A model generated the notes under the pieces. That model had not been told where the DNA came from and did not search any database. It saw only the letters and a program-made list of their open reading frames with translations. Positions 35,584 through 43,822 of a DNA stretch of 64,000 nucleotides are shown here, one piece after another; position 1 is the first letter of the stretch, and every line of letters begins with the position of its first letter. The DNA is from Flagellimonas amphidinii (GTDB taxonomy: Bacteria; Bacteroidota; Bacteroidia; Flavobacteriales; Flavobacteriaceae): contig NZ_JABFNN010000030.1 in assembly GCF_013090115.1 (NCBI RefSeq), positions 186,001 through 250,000 of the forward strand, in the 5' to 3' direction. The position numbers were made by a program, and so were the translations under genes.

Positions 35584-36726
35584 CTAAAACACCCTATTCC
35601 AGAGTGCTTTTAAAAACGGAAGTTTGGGACAGGCACTAATGATTTTCAAATCCTCCCAAAAAGTAGTTTCATTTTCAAGGAACTTTAGAATAAGGGAAGC
35701 TTTTCTTTTTTTGAACATGGATTCAAATATGGACCGCCCTGAGCTATTATCCCGATGTAGGATGTCCAATAATAATAGGTCATAAAACCAAAACCTGCCG
35801 GATTGATGGAAATCGGTCAAAGGTTTTTCATGTTTCAAATACTCAACTAGCTTTATAACTTGTTTGTGGGTATTGTAAAAAGTAAAACCTGTACTTGGCT
35901 TTGCCCATCCTCCTGCAACACCAATATGCAAGATTTTGGAAGTGTTTTTATGATGAAAAGGGTAGCAAGTCATTGGAATGCTACCCTTTTCCGTATCTAC
36001 GATTTCATATGATGGATTTTCAAATTTTTCTTTAAGATAGTCCTTAATGGCTGTCTCATAATCTGCTTTTTCCAGTAGGTTTTCAGAAAACAGGGTATAC
36101 TCGACCAAAGCCTCTGTTTTGGAAAAGGGAAGCACATACATGAATCTGGTATTTCCTTTTTGAAGAATGGAAAAATCCATAAATGTTGCTTGTGCTTGGT
36201 CGAAGACTGGGGTCTCAGTTTTAATGAACCAACCCAAAAAGTGCTGCTGCAAAACAGGAAACTTTTTTTGTTGATACATTGGTTTTGAATCAAATATGCT
36301 GGTAAAAACTGTTTTACCGCGATAATTTTCTTTTGCTGTGATGATTTGAACATCATTTTCATGCTCGATAACATCAGTGACGGAATCTTGAATCCAAGTC
36401 ACATTTGAATATGTCTTTATCTTGTGCACATAATGATTATAAAAATCGATGCCTCGGAGCATTTTATAGGAATAGGGCAATATATTGGTGGATAATTGGA
36501 GTTGATTTCCAGCGAAGTAAATTTTGTTCCAGACTTTGTGCGTTAAATGATCAAATTCACCTTCGTTCTTTTCCCAAAAGCACCAGGTACGGTCATTTTT
36601 GTTTTTGGAATCTTTATCCAATATTAAAATAGATTTGGAAACAAAAAAATCATCCTTCCCAAAGGAATCTGCTAATAAAAGTCCTGCTGCACCAGCTCCG
36701 AGAATGATATAGTCAAAAGAGGACAT
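35584..36726 (-). CDS. crtY: lycopene beta-cyclase (CrtY/CrtL family)
   Basis: The 380-residue flavoprotein has an N-terminal dinucleotide-binding fold (ILGAGAAGLLLAD, residues 8-20), the DRTWCFWE motif typical of lycopene cyclases, and GGWAKPSTGFTF in the C-terminal half. It cyclises the ends of lycopene to beta-ionone rings, giving beta-carotene. No other carotenoid gene (crtB, crtI, crtZ) is beside it, so it is separated from the rest of the pathway. Confidence 0.9.
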   Translation of the reverse strand: MSSFDYIILGAGAAGLLLADSFGKDDFFVSKSILILDKDSKNKNDRTWCFWEKNEGEFDHLTHKVWNKIYFAGNQLQLSTNILPYSYKMLRGIDFYNHYVHKIKTYSNVTWIQDSVTDVIEHENDVQIITAKENYRGKTVFTSIFDSKPMYQQKKFPVLQQHFLGWFIKTETPVFDQAQATFMDFSILQKGNTRFMYVLPFSKTEALVEYTLFSENLLEKADYETAIKDYLKEKFENPSYEIVDTEKGSIPMTCYPFHHKNTSKILHIGVAGGWAKPSTGFTFYNTHKQVIKLVEYLKHEKPLTDFHQSGRFWFYDLLLLDILHRDNSSGRSIFESMFKKRKASLILKFLENETTFWEDLKIISACPKLPFLKALWNRVF

Positions 36727-36794
36727 GGCTCAAAAATACAGAATTATAGGCCAGTGTGGACAACACATTCGTGACCAGACGGAAACTTATTCTT

Positions 36795-38399
36795 TCACCC
36801 TACATTTCCTAATAGCACATAAACTGCTAAAGTGGTCAAAACTAGAAAAATGCTAAAACCTTTGGCATATTTCCACTGGGTCACATCAACCACTCCTACA
36901 TTGGTGATGCTAAAATTATTGGTTCTTGGAAACCATTTGGAGACCAATAACATTACCCCGATGTTAAGTACAAATTCGATGCCCCAAATATGGACATAAT
37001 GTAAATTGACTTGAAAGATAAAGTTTGTGACCACATAAAAAAGAAGTCCAAAGAGTAATCCAGCTTTTGCTCCCTTAGCAGAGACTTGGGGCAAGAAAAA
37101 TCCAGCTAAAATAACTGTAGCCATAGGAATGAAGAATATTCCATTTAATTGTTGTAGCAATTGATATAGGCCTCGGGGGGCATGTGCAATAAAAGGTGCT
37201 ATGCCAATAGCAAATAATGCTAGCAGTGCTGAGGTGGATTTACCTATTCGGACCAATAGCTTTTCATTGGCATTTTTGTTGATGTACCTTTTGTAAATCC
37301 CTAAGCTAAAAATGGTGGCCGCACTGTTCAATGCACTATTGAAAGTGCTCAAAATGGCACCCATGAGTACAGCTACAAAGAAACCGGTCATCCAGAATGG
37401 AAGTACTTTTTTTACCAAATTGGGGTAGACCAATTCCTTTTGGTCGTAAAAAGTATCATTAAAATAATAGAAGGCGATAATTCCCGGGACAACAATGATC
37501 AAGGGAACCAATATTTTCAATAACCCTGTGTAGAGCAATCCTTTTTGCGCTTCTTTTAAACTGATGGCTCCCAAAGCTCGTTGAATAATGGATTGGTGCA
37601 TGGTCCAAAAGTAAAGTTGGTTAATGATCAATCCGGTGAACAGTACCCCAAAGGGCATTATGGAGTCGCGAGCACCTTCCCCAACCGAAACTTCATCGCT
37701 GATAACATTGAATTTTTCTGGGGCCTTATCAAAAACTAGTTGTAGCCCATTCAAAATATCGCCATCTCCAATATTCCAAAGTGCTAAAATTGGAATAGAA
37801 ATACCTGCTACCAAAAGTCCAAAACCGTTAATGGTATCAGTATAAGCTACCATTTTTAAACCGCCAAAAATGGCATAAATGGCTCCAATACATCCTACTG
37901 TGACCACGGTTAGCCATAAGCCTTCACTTTGACTGATGTTTAAAAGTGTTGAAATATCAAAAATTTGCTCAATACTAATGGCGCCCGAATACAATACAAT
38001 GGGCAAAAGTGTGGAAACAAAGGATATAATCAACAAAAAAGCAATAATGGTCCTGGTCAGGCCATCAAAACGTTTTTCCAAAAACTCAGGAATAGTTGTC
38101 AGTCCCATTTTCAGATAACGTGGGGCAAAATATAGGGCCGCAGCGACCAAGGCCAATGCAGAGGTAACTTCCCAGGCAATAATGATAGCCCCGTGTTTAT
38201 AGGCATCACCGTTCATTCCCACCAAATGTTCTGTAGAAATGTTGGTCAATAGTAAAGAACCGGCTATGACAATGCCCGTTAAGCTTCTCCCTCCTAGAAA
38301 ATAACCATCTTTAGAAGAAAGATTGTCTTTCCTTAGTTTCCAACTGGAATAGGTCGCAACAAAGGCAGTGAATACAAAAAAACTTATGAATTGTGTCAT
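36795..38399 (-). CDS. sodium/solute symporter (SSS family), probable inositol or sugar importer
   Basis: The 534-residue protein has about fourteen membrane segments and the SSS/SGLT layout (DGYFLGGRSLTGIVIAGSLLLTNIS at the start, GGLKMVAYTD in the middle). It starts 6 bp after the stop of the myo-inositol oxygenase gene on the same strand, so the pair is an operon. Related mammalian SMIT proteins carry myo-inositol, which makes inositol the most economical guess. This is inferred from context, not shown by specific residues. Confidence 0.88.
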   Translation of the reverse strand: MTQFISFFVFTAFVATYSSWKLRKDNLSSKDGYFLGGRSLTGIVIAGSLLLTNISTEHLVGMNGDAYKHGAIIIAWEVTSALALVAAALYFAPRYLKMGLTTIPEFLEKRFDGLTRTIIAFLLIISFVSTLLPIVLYSGAISIEQIFDISTLLNISQSEGLWLTVVTVGCIGAIYAIFGGLKMVAYTDTINGFGLLVAGISIPILALWNIGDGDILNGLQLVFDKAPEKFNVISDEVSVGEGARDSIMPFGVLFTGLIINQLYFWTMHQSIIQRALGAISLKEAQKGLLYTGLLKILVPLIIVVPGIIAFYYFNDTFYDQKELVYPNLVKKVLPFWMTGFFVAVLMGAILSTFNSALNSAATIFSLGIYKRYINKNANEKLLVRIGKSTSALLALFAIGIAPFIAHAPRGLYQLLQQLNGIFFIPMATVILAGFFLPQVSAKGAKAGLLFGLLFYVVTNFIFQVNLHYVHIWGIEFVLNIGVMLLVSKWFPRTNNFSITNVGVVDVTQWKYAKGFSIFLVLTTLAVYVLLGNVG

Positions 38400-38405
38400 C
38401 CGCTA

Positions 38406-39272
38406 TTAAAACCGAAGTGTATCGGGAAGGTATTTAGCGGCTAAATCCTCATAATAAGGTCGTAGTTCTTTAACGTTGGGTCGGACCGGTGCCTTAGTGT
38501 ATAAATCGTATGGATTGAATTTATCTACCCATTTGAACATCTTGTGATCATGCTCATCCATTAAATGGTTGTAAGCGTGTTCTCTATGTTGGGCATAAAA
38601 ACTATGGTATCGGATAATGTATAAGCCTTCTTCGGGCAGATGGTCTTTCATGACATGGTACAGATATTCATCATGACCCCATGACATATGTACATTTTTA
38701 AGACCACAATTTTCTTCATAGACGCCCAGTTTGGTATTGTACTTTTCATTGGTGGCATCAGGATTGTTTTTGAAGAACTCTGGATACACAATTTTATCCG
38801 AAAACTGGCAACCAACCGGAAAAGTATCTCCAACTACTGCCCATTGCTCTTCTCCGAACAAGCAAAGTACTTTGCCCAAATCGTGCAAAAATCCAGTTAG
38901 TACAAACCAATCGGGTTGCCCGTCTGCACGAATAGCTTCTGAAGTTTGTAACAAGTGTTGGGTCTGGTCCAAATCAATATCAGGGTCAGAATCGTCCACT
39001 AGGGTATTCAAATAGTCCACGGCATCCCACAAACCCATTTCTTTGCGGTCTAAAGACAGAAATTCTTTTTCTTTTTCGAGCACAAAATCGTAGGTCTGGT
39101 ACGTGTGGTTCATTTTGTAGAATTCTTTGACCGTGTCCCTCGCAGGATTGTCATAATTCCTGAATTCTTCCTTGGATTTGTCCTGGTTTTCTGGATAGCG
39201 CTCCAGAAGATCGTCCTCCCACAAGTCCATCATATCATGAGCTTGCTTTTTTTGCTCAGAATTTAACGCCAT
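38406..39272 (-). CDS. myo-inositol oxygenase (MIOX), eukaryote-like
   Basis: From the ATG at 39272 the protein has 288 residues, close to mammalian MIOX (about 285). It converts myo-inositol and O2 to D-glucuronate at a di-iron site. All six expected iron ligands are present: His106, His130, Asp131, His200, His223 and Asp256; Lys134 matches the substrate-binding lysine. Blocks such as GLHDLGKVL-like (residues 127-136), QWAVVGDTFPVGC, MSWGHDEYLY and FNPYDLYTK are strikingly similar to animal enzymes. A TTG three codons upstream is not needed. It precedes the symporter gene in one operon. Confidence 0.95.
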   Translation of the reverse strand: MALNSEQKKQAHDMMDLWEDDLLERYPENQDKSKEEFRNYDNPARDTVKEFYKMNHTYQTYDFVLEKEKEFLSLDRKEMGLWDAVDYLNTLVDDSDPDIDLDQTQHLLQTSEAIRADGQPDWFVLTGFLHDLGKVLCLFGEEQWAVVGDTFPVGCQFSDKIVYPEFFKNNPDATNEKYNTKLGVYEENCGLKNVHMSWGHDEYLYHVMKDHLPEEGLYIIRYHSFYAQHREHAYNHLMDEHDHKMFKWVDKFNPYDLYTKAPVRPNVKELRPYYEDLAAKYLPDTLRF

Positions 39273-39308
39273 AGTTGTCAAAAAATTAAAATTGAACCCT
39301 TACGTGTT

Positions 39309-39322
39309 AAATGTACACATTT
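39309..39322. promoter_or_regulatory. palindromic candidate operator upstream of MIOX
   Basis: AAATGT and ACATTT form a perfect 6-bp inverted repeat with a 2-bp spacer, 36 bp upstream of the MIOX start. It could be the binding site for an inositol-responsive regulator (GntR-like sites look similar). No regulator gene lies beside the operon. Confidence 0.3.
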
Positions 39323-39390
39323 TTTTGATTTGTTTTTTGTCAAAATAATATTGTGGGGGTAATTATCAATTTCTTATTGAAGCATAGTTT

Positions 39391-41649
39391 TCAAAAGAGC
39401 GTATATCGCATCCCGAAGAATCCTCTAATACCTTGATTGGGGCCATAAACGTAGCTGGGGTCAAATGTAAGGGCGTAGGGGTTGTTAGGTGTAGCTAGAG
39501 CATTGCCATTGGAGTCAAAGGTCACGTTTTTGTCAAACGGATCACTGGCCCTGGCAATAATAAAGGGATTGCCCTTGTTTGGAGTCCAATCCAAAAGATT
39601 TTTGATGCCTCCGTAAACCTCAAAATCTTTTAAGCCTTTGTAGGTGAACTGTATGTTTTGGATGCTCCAAGTAGGAGAGTATTCCTGCCTTGGGTCTAGG
39701 TCTCCTAAAAGAGGCAACCGCATAGGACCATAAAGATTGCCAGTGTAATCTACGGTAAGGTTGAGGGGGCGGAATGTATAAGAAACATTCCAAGTTCCTG
39801 TAAAACTTTCAGTGAGGATTTGTTGTTGTTTTACGCCATTTTCTGTATTGCTGACATCCTGCCAAGTAGCCCCTACCAACAAGCGAAGGCCATTGGCAAA
39901 AACTGTTTCAAAATTGGCGCTGATACCTTGGGAAACTGATTTTCCATCCAAATTATCATAAATGATTTGGTTGGAGTTTGTATCATAGTCGGGTAGAATG
40001 GCATTTGAAAAATGGGTGTAAAAAGCTGATGCGTCTATACTCATATAAGTACCATTGTCACCATAGATTTTTTTCAAATAGTTGATGTTGAAATTTAGAG
40101 ACCGTTCCGGTTTTAATTCTTCAGCAATCACAACTTCTCGAGCACCGGTAAGTGCAGCATGATCTTCGGTGAAAAGGTTGACTACCCGAAACCCCGTTCC
40201 TGTATTGACCCTTACAATATCATTGTCTGAAATCTTCCATTTATAAGCGGCTCGGGGGGTAAAAATGTTGCCATGCCGATTGTCATAATCATAGCGTAGT
40301 CCAGCTAAAAAGGAATGTTTTTGGGCTAATTTAATTTCATCTTGAACAAAAATGCTGGGTATCCAAACATTATCGGGTTCTAGAGTTGCAGGAGTATTGT
40401 CGTTGTAATAATTGTAGCGCACCGCACTACCCAATAGTAGGTCATGTTTACCTGCGGATTTATCCCAAGTGAGTTGCCCAAAACCGATGCGTTGATCGGC
40501 TAAATAGGGAGTGTCTCCGTAAACCGAATTTTGATTGTGGTCGTTGTAAGAAACTGACAATAACACTTTCTCCTTTATGGGGAGCTGGTATTTTCCCAAT
40601 ACTTCCCATCTTCTGGTATAGATGCTTTCACCGTAAATTTCATCACCTCCCCTAAACTCTGGCGTCCATTGCATTTCTCCACCCCAACGGTCTTCATAAA
40701 AAAACCTTCCTGCTAGGGAGAGCACGCGAGCATTTTCTCGTTTAAAATTCCATTTTTGGAAAATGGAAATACGGTCTTGTAGTGTAACATCTGTAAAATT
40801 ATCGCCATTATTATCGATGGGAACATCATAATTAAAATAATTGACTCCCAACAATATATCTGTCTTTTTGCCCAGTTCAATTTTACTTCCCACATCCAAA
40901 TTGTATTCCCCCCAACCAGTAACAAAACCATCCGCAGAGAACTCAGGAGCATTTGGAGCGTGTTTGGTGATGATGTTGATCAACCCCCCAACAGCTTCAC
41001 TACCGTAGAGGGTAGAGGCTGGACCTTTCACTATTTCAATTTGCTCAATCAAGGAATTTGGGATGCCAGTTAATCCATATACAGTGCCTAAACCACTAAC
41101 TATAGGCATTCCATCAATCAAAACCAAGGTATAAGGACCTTCTAAACCATTGATATGGATATCTCCGGTGTTACAAACATTACAATTGATTTGAGGGCGT
41201 ACACCATTTACATTTTGGAGCGCATCAAAAATACTTGCAGTTGGATTTTTCTTTAGAAAAGTAGGAGAGTAGACTTCAACAGGAACCGGACTTTCTAAAC
41301 GATTTACGGGTTTTAAGGTGCCGGTGACAACGGTTTCATCCAAACTTTCAGCTGAAATTTCCATGTGGATGGTCAAGTTCTTCGTCTCCCCAGATGTAAT
41401 AAGAATCTTGGTTTTATAAGGAAGGTATCCTATGGAAGATGCAATCAAAGTATAGGAGCCTTGTTGAAGCCCATCAAGTGAAAATTGACCATTTTCATCA
41501 GAAGATGTTCCTATTTGTGTCCCTTTCAGATGAATGTTCACATAAGGCAATGGAATTCCATTTTCAGTTACTGTTCCATGAATGCTGGCATTTTGAGCAA
41601 CAAGAAAAGAGCTGGAGATGAAGCAAAGCGTAAAAAGTAAATTCTTCAA
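39391..41649 (-). CDS. TonB-dependent outer-membrane receptor, probably metal-related
   Basis: The 752-residue receptor has a signal peptide, a carboxypeptidase-regulatory-like domain (about residues 21-98), a plug (about 105-225) and a 22-strand barrel ending in MRYTLF. The plug contains Cys156 and Cys159 in INCNVCNTGDIHI. The start is TTG at 41649; an in-frame stop at 41656 excludes upstream alternatives. It is not paired with SusD. It is divergent from a DtxR-type repressor and a ZIP transporter, so it probably takes up a metal or metal complex under that repressor. Confidence 0.88.
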   Translation of the reverse strand: MKNLLFTLCFISSSFLVAQNASIHGTVTENGIPLPYVNIHLKGTQIGTSSDENGQFSLDGLQQGSYTLIASSIGYLPYKTKILITSGETKNLTIHMEISAESLDETVVTGTLKPVNRLESPVPVEVYSPTFLKKNPTASIFDALQNVNGVRPQINCNVCNTGDIHINGLEGPYTLVLIDGMPIVSGLGTVYGLTGIPNSLIEQIEIVKGPASTLYGSEAVGGLINIITKHAPNAPEFSADGFVTGWGEYNLDVGSKIELGKKTDILLGVNYFNYDVPIDNNGDNFTDVTLQDRISIFQKWNFKRENARVLSLAGRFFYEDRWGGEMQWTPEFRGGDEIYGESIYTRRWEVLGKYQLPIKEKVLLSVSYNDHNQNSVYGDTPYLADQRIGFGQLTWDKSAGKHDLLLGSAVRYNYYNDNTPATLEPDNVWIPSIFVQDEIKLAQKHSFLAGLRYDYDNRHGNIFTPRAAYKWKISDNDIVRVNTGTGFRVVNLFTEDHAALTGAREVVIAEELKPERSLNFNINYLKKIYGDNGTYMSIDASAFYTHFSNAILPDYDTNSNQIIYDNLDGKSVSQGISANFETVFANGLRLLVGATWQDVSNTENGVKQQQILTESFTGTWNVSYTFRPLNLTVDYTGNLYGPMRLPLLGDLDPRQEYSPTWSIQNIQFTYKGLKDFEVYGGIKNLLDWTPNKGNPFIIARASDPFDKNVTFDSNGNALATPNNPYALTFDPSYVYGPNQGIRGFFGMRYTLF

Positions 41650-41675
41650 AACAATTTATTTAGAATTAGTCAGAA

Positions 41676-41705
41676 CAAAAATAAGTTAATGCGACTGAGT
41701 TGCAA
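41676..41705 (-). promoter_or_regulatory. promoter of the TonB receptor gene
   Basis: On the minus strand TTG (41705-41703) and TATTTTTG (41683-41676) are separated by 19 bp, an exact match to the phylum consensus. The leader to the TTG start at 41649 is short. The DtxR-type palindrome lies about 18 bp upstream. Confidence 0.65.
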
Positions 41706-41723
41706 AAAAAGTAATCAAAATTT

Positions 41724-41745
41724 ATTTTTAGACAAATCTAAAAAT
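41724..41745. promoter_or_regulatory. perfect palindrome, candidate DtxR/MntR-family operator
   Basis: ATTTTTAGA (41724-41732) and TCTAAAAAT (41737-41745) form a perfect 9-bp inverted repeat with a 4-bp spacer. Its size and symmetry suit a metal-dependent DtxR/MntR dimer. The right arm touches the -33 TTG of the repressor's own promoter, and the left side is just upstream of the TonB receptor promoter. Confidence 0.65.
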
Positions 41746-41774
41746 TGGTTTTGACAAATAAAAATGTATTTTTG
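41745..41774 (+). promoter_or_regulatory. promoter of the DtxR-type repressor / ZIP operon
   Basis: TTG (41745-41747) and TATTTTTG (41767-41774) are 19 bp apart. The ATG at 41790 follows 15 bp later. The -33 TTG overlaps the last base of the palindrome, which suggests autorepression. Confidence 0.65.
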
Positions 41775-41789
41775 TGAAAATCATTTTTA

Positions 41790-42446
41790 ATGACACGGTC
41801 AGAGGAGAACTATTTGAAAACTATTTTTCATTTGGGAGGAAACAAAACTTCTCTTATTTCCACCAATGCCATTGCAGAGCAAATGGAGACCAAACCCTCT
41901 TCTGTTACAGATATGGCAAAGAAATTGGCAGAAAAAGGTTTTGTTCATTATAAGAAGTACCAAGGTATTTCACTAACTGATTTAGGAATAAAAACGGCAC
42001 TTTCCATTATTAGAAAACACCGGTTGTGGGAGGTGTTTTTAGTACAGAAATTAGATTTTGCTTGGGATGAAGTCCATGAAGTGGCAGAGCAATTGGAACA
42101 CATTAAAAGCGAAAAGTTGATTGATAAGTTGGATCAACTCTTGGATTTCCCAAAATATGATCCCCATGGTGATCCCATTCCCAGTAAGGATGGAAAGTTT
42201 TTGGAAAGGGATAAACAATTGTTGAGTGAAATTCCGCTGAACACCAAAGGTGTTTGTGTTGGGGTGAAAGATTCATCAGCTCCTTTTCTTAAATTTTTGG
42301 ACAAAAACAACATAGCACTGGGGAATACCATCGAAGTTTTGGAGATTGAGGATTTTGACCAATCACTTCGAATACAAATAGAGAATAGAGAGCTACTCAT
42401 TTCCCATCAAATTGCATCCAATCTTTACATTAAAAAGAATGAATAA
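41790..42446 (+). CDS. metal-dependent transcriptional repressor (DtxR/MntR family)
   Basis: The 218-residue protein has an N-terminal winged HTH (NAIAEQMETKPSSVTDMAKKLAEKGFVHY), the dimerisation and metal-binding segment (TALSIIRKHRLWEVFLVQKLDFAWDEVHEVAEQLEH), and a C-terminal SH3/FeoA-like domain (about 145-215). His, Glu and Asp residues in the middle segment are in the places expected for metal ligands. It should sense Fe2+ or Mn2+ (possibly Zn2+) and repress metal uptake. It overlaps the ZIP gene by one base. Confidence 0.92.
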   Translation: MTRSEENYLKTIFHLGGNKTSLISTNAIAEQMETKPSSVTDMAKKLAEKGFVHYKKYQGISLTDLGIKTALSIIRKHRLWEVFLVQKLDFAWDEVHEVAEQLEHIKSEKLIDKLDQLLDFPKYDPHGDPIPSKDGKFLERDKQLLSEIPLNTKGVCVGVKDSSAPFLKFLDKNNIALGNTIEVLEIEDFDQSLRIQIENRELLISHQIASNLYIKKNE

Positions 42447-43267
42447 TGGAACAGGTAATTGAATATTTACAGAGCATTGATCCTATTTTGGCCGCCTTGT
42501 ACGCCACTTTGTTCACTTGGGGACTTACGGCAGCTGGAGCAGCACTGGTATTTTTATTTAAAAGACCCAACCGTGCCTTGTTGGACGGAATGCTTGGTTT
42601 TACCGGTGGTGTTATGGTGGCTGCCAGTTTTTGGAGTTTGTTGGCACCAGGAATAGAAATGAGTGAGGGTGAGGGATTTGTGAAGGTTATTCCGTCCGCA
42701 GTAGGGTTTCTTTTGGGAGCACTCTTCATTTTTGGTTTGGATAAAATTCTACCCCACTTGCATATCAATTTTAAGATTGATGAAGCGGAGGGAGTTAAGA
42801 CCCCTTGGCACCGAACAACGCTGTTGGTGTTGGCAATTACCTTACACAATATTCCAGAGGGATTGGCAGTGGGAGTACTATTTGGTGGTGTAGCCTCTGG
42901 TTTTGAAGGTGCCACCATAGGTGGGGCAGTTGCTCTGGCCTTAGGTATTGGACTTCAGAACTTTCCTGAAGGTTTTGCAGTGGCCGTTCCTATGCGTAGG
43001 CAAGGATTGAGCAGATGGAAAAGTTTTTCATATGGACAGGCATCCGCCATTGTGGAACCTATAGCTGGGGTGCTTGGCGCTTGGGCCGTACTTACTTTTG
43101 AACCTATTCTGCCTTATGCGTTGGCTTTTGCTGCTGGGGCAATGATCTTTGTAGTGGTTGAAGAGGTAATTCCGGAGACCCAACAAGACAAATACACCGA
43201 TATTGCCACAATGGGTTTTATCGGTGGATTTATCATCATGATGACTCTTGATGTGGGGTTGGGGTAA
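42446..43267 (+). CDS. ZIP family metal transporter
   Basis: The 273-residue protein has about eight membrane segments. The ZIP metal site is seen in HNIPEGLAVGV and NFPEGFAVAV, in which the conserved His, Glu and Asn/Pro residues bind the transported metal. It imports divalent metal such as Zn2+, Fe2+ or Mn2+. It is translated right after the DtxR-type repressor (TAATG overlap), which makes it the likely regulated uptake system. Confidence 0.92.
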   Translation: MEQVIEYLQSIDPILAALYATLFTWGLTAAGAALVFLFKRPNRALLDGMLGFTGGVMVAASFWSLLAPGIEMSEGEGFVKVIPSAVGFLLGALFIFGLDKILPHLHINFKIDEAEGVKTPWHRTTLLVLAITLHNIPEGLAVGVLFGGVASGFEGATIGGAVALALGIGLQNFPEGFAVAVPMRRQGLSRWKSFSYGQASAIVEPIAGVLGAWAVLTFEPILPYALAFAAGAMIFVVVEEVIPETQQDKYTDIATMGFIGGFIIMMTLDVGLG

Positions 43268-43298
43268 AACGGAACCTTATTGGACTAAAGGGTTTTAC
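43264..43298. terminator. probable shared terminator between ZIP and DoxX genes
   Basis: GTAAAAC (43264-43270) pairs with GTTTTAC (43292-43298), with further partial pairing (CCTT/AAGG) inside. A T-run follows on the plus strand. The stem overlaps the stop codons of both convergent genes. Confidence 0.5.
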
Positions 43299-43792
43299 TT
43301 TTTTGAAATTAAATAGTCAATTCCAAACTTCCCTGACCCTAAAACAATACAAAACATAGATATCCATAAGAAACCGATTGCCGGTAACAAAGGCCAACTA
43401 CTCCCATATTCCATGGCATCTGGCCACTTTTGATAGAAGATTGCGGTAAGCATTGTCAGAGCTAATAAAACGCTCCAAATTCTTGTTCCCAAGCCAAAGA
43501 CTAAAAACAGTCCGCCAATTGCTTCGGTTGCAGCACCTAACCAAGCCAATAGACTAGGAGCCAGACTGAATGGAAACCCAAATTTTTCAATATCCTCAGG
43601 AAACCAACTGGCAACTTGGAGCAATCCAAGCTCTTCTGAAGTAGACCAAGGCATACCAAATTTGCTTGATCCGAATTCAAAACAAAGCAATAATCCACCT
43701 ACTATTCTTGGTATCGCCACCAATAAATTCATGTGCCATTTTTCAAAAACGTGAGGTTTGGTCCATTGGGCAAAGTATTTCTTGATCATCAT
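43295..43792 (-). CDS. DoxX family membrane protein
   Basis: The 165-residue protein has four hydrophobic segments and the DoxX pattern (RIVGGLLLCFEFGSSKFG near the start, LGAATEAIGGLFLVFGLGTRIWSVLLALTM in the middle). DoxX proteins are inner-membrane proteins linked to quinone or thiosulfate redox chemistry in some species. The specific role here is unknown. It follows the LamG-like gene by 30 bp on the same strand. Confidence 0.85.
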   Translation of the reverse strand: MMIKKYFAQWTKPHVFEKWHMNLLVAIPRIVGGLLLCFEFGSSKFGMPWSTSEELGLLQVASWFPEDIEKFGFPFSLAPSLLAWLGAATEAIGGLFLVFGLGTRIWSVLLALTMLTAIFYQKWPDAMEYGSSWPLLPAIGFLWISMFCIVLGSGKFGIDYLISKK

Positions 43793-43822
43793 TTTTAACT
43801 GGTTTTCAGTAGTAATTTAGGT

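Noticed and set aside
42430-42918. 162-residue minus-strand frame opposite the ZIP gene, rich in Pro, Ser and Lys
   Set aside because: Composition follows from the antisense of hydrophobic ZIP codons; the ZIP motifs are complete on the plus strand.
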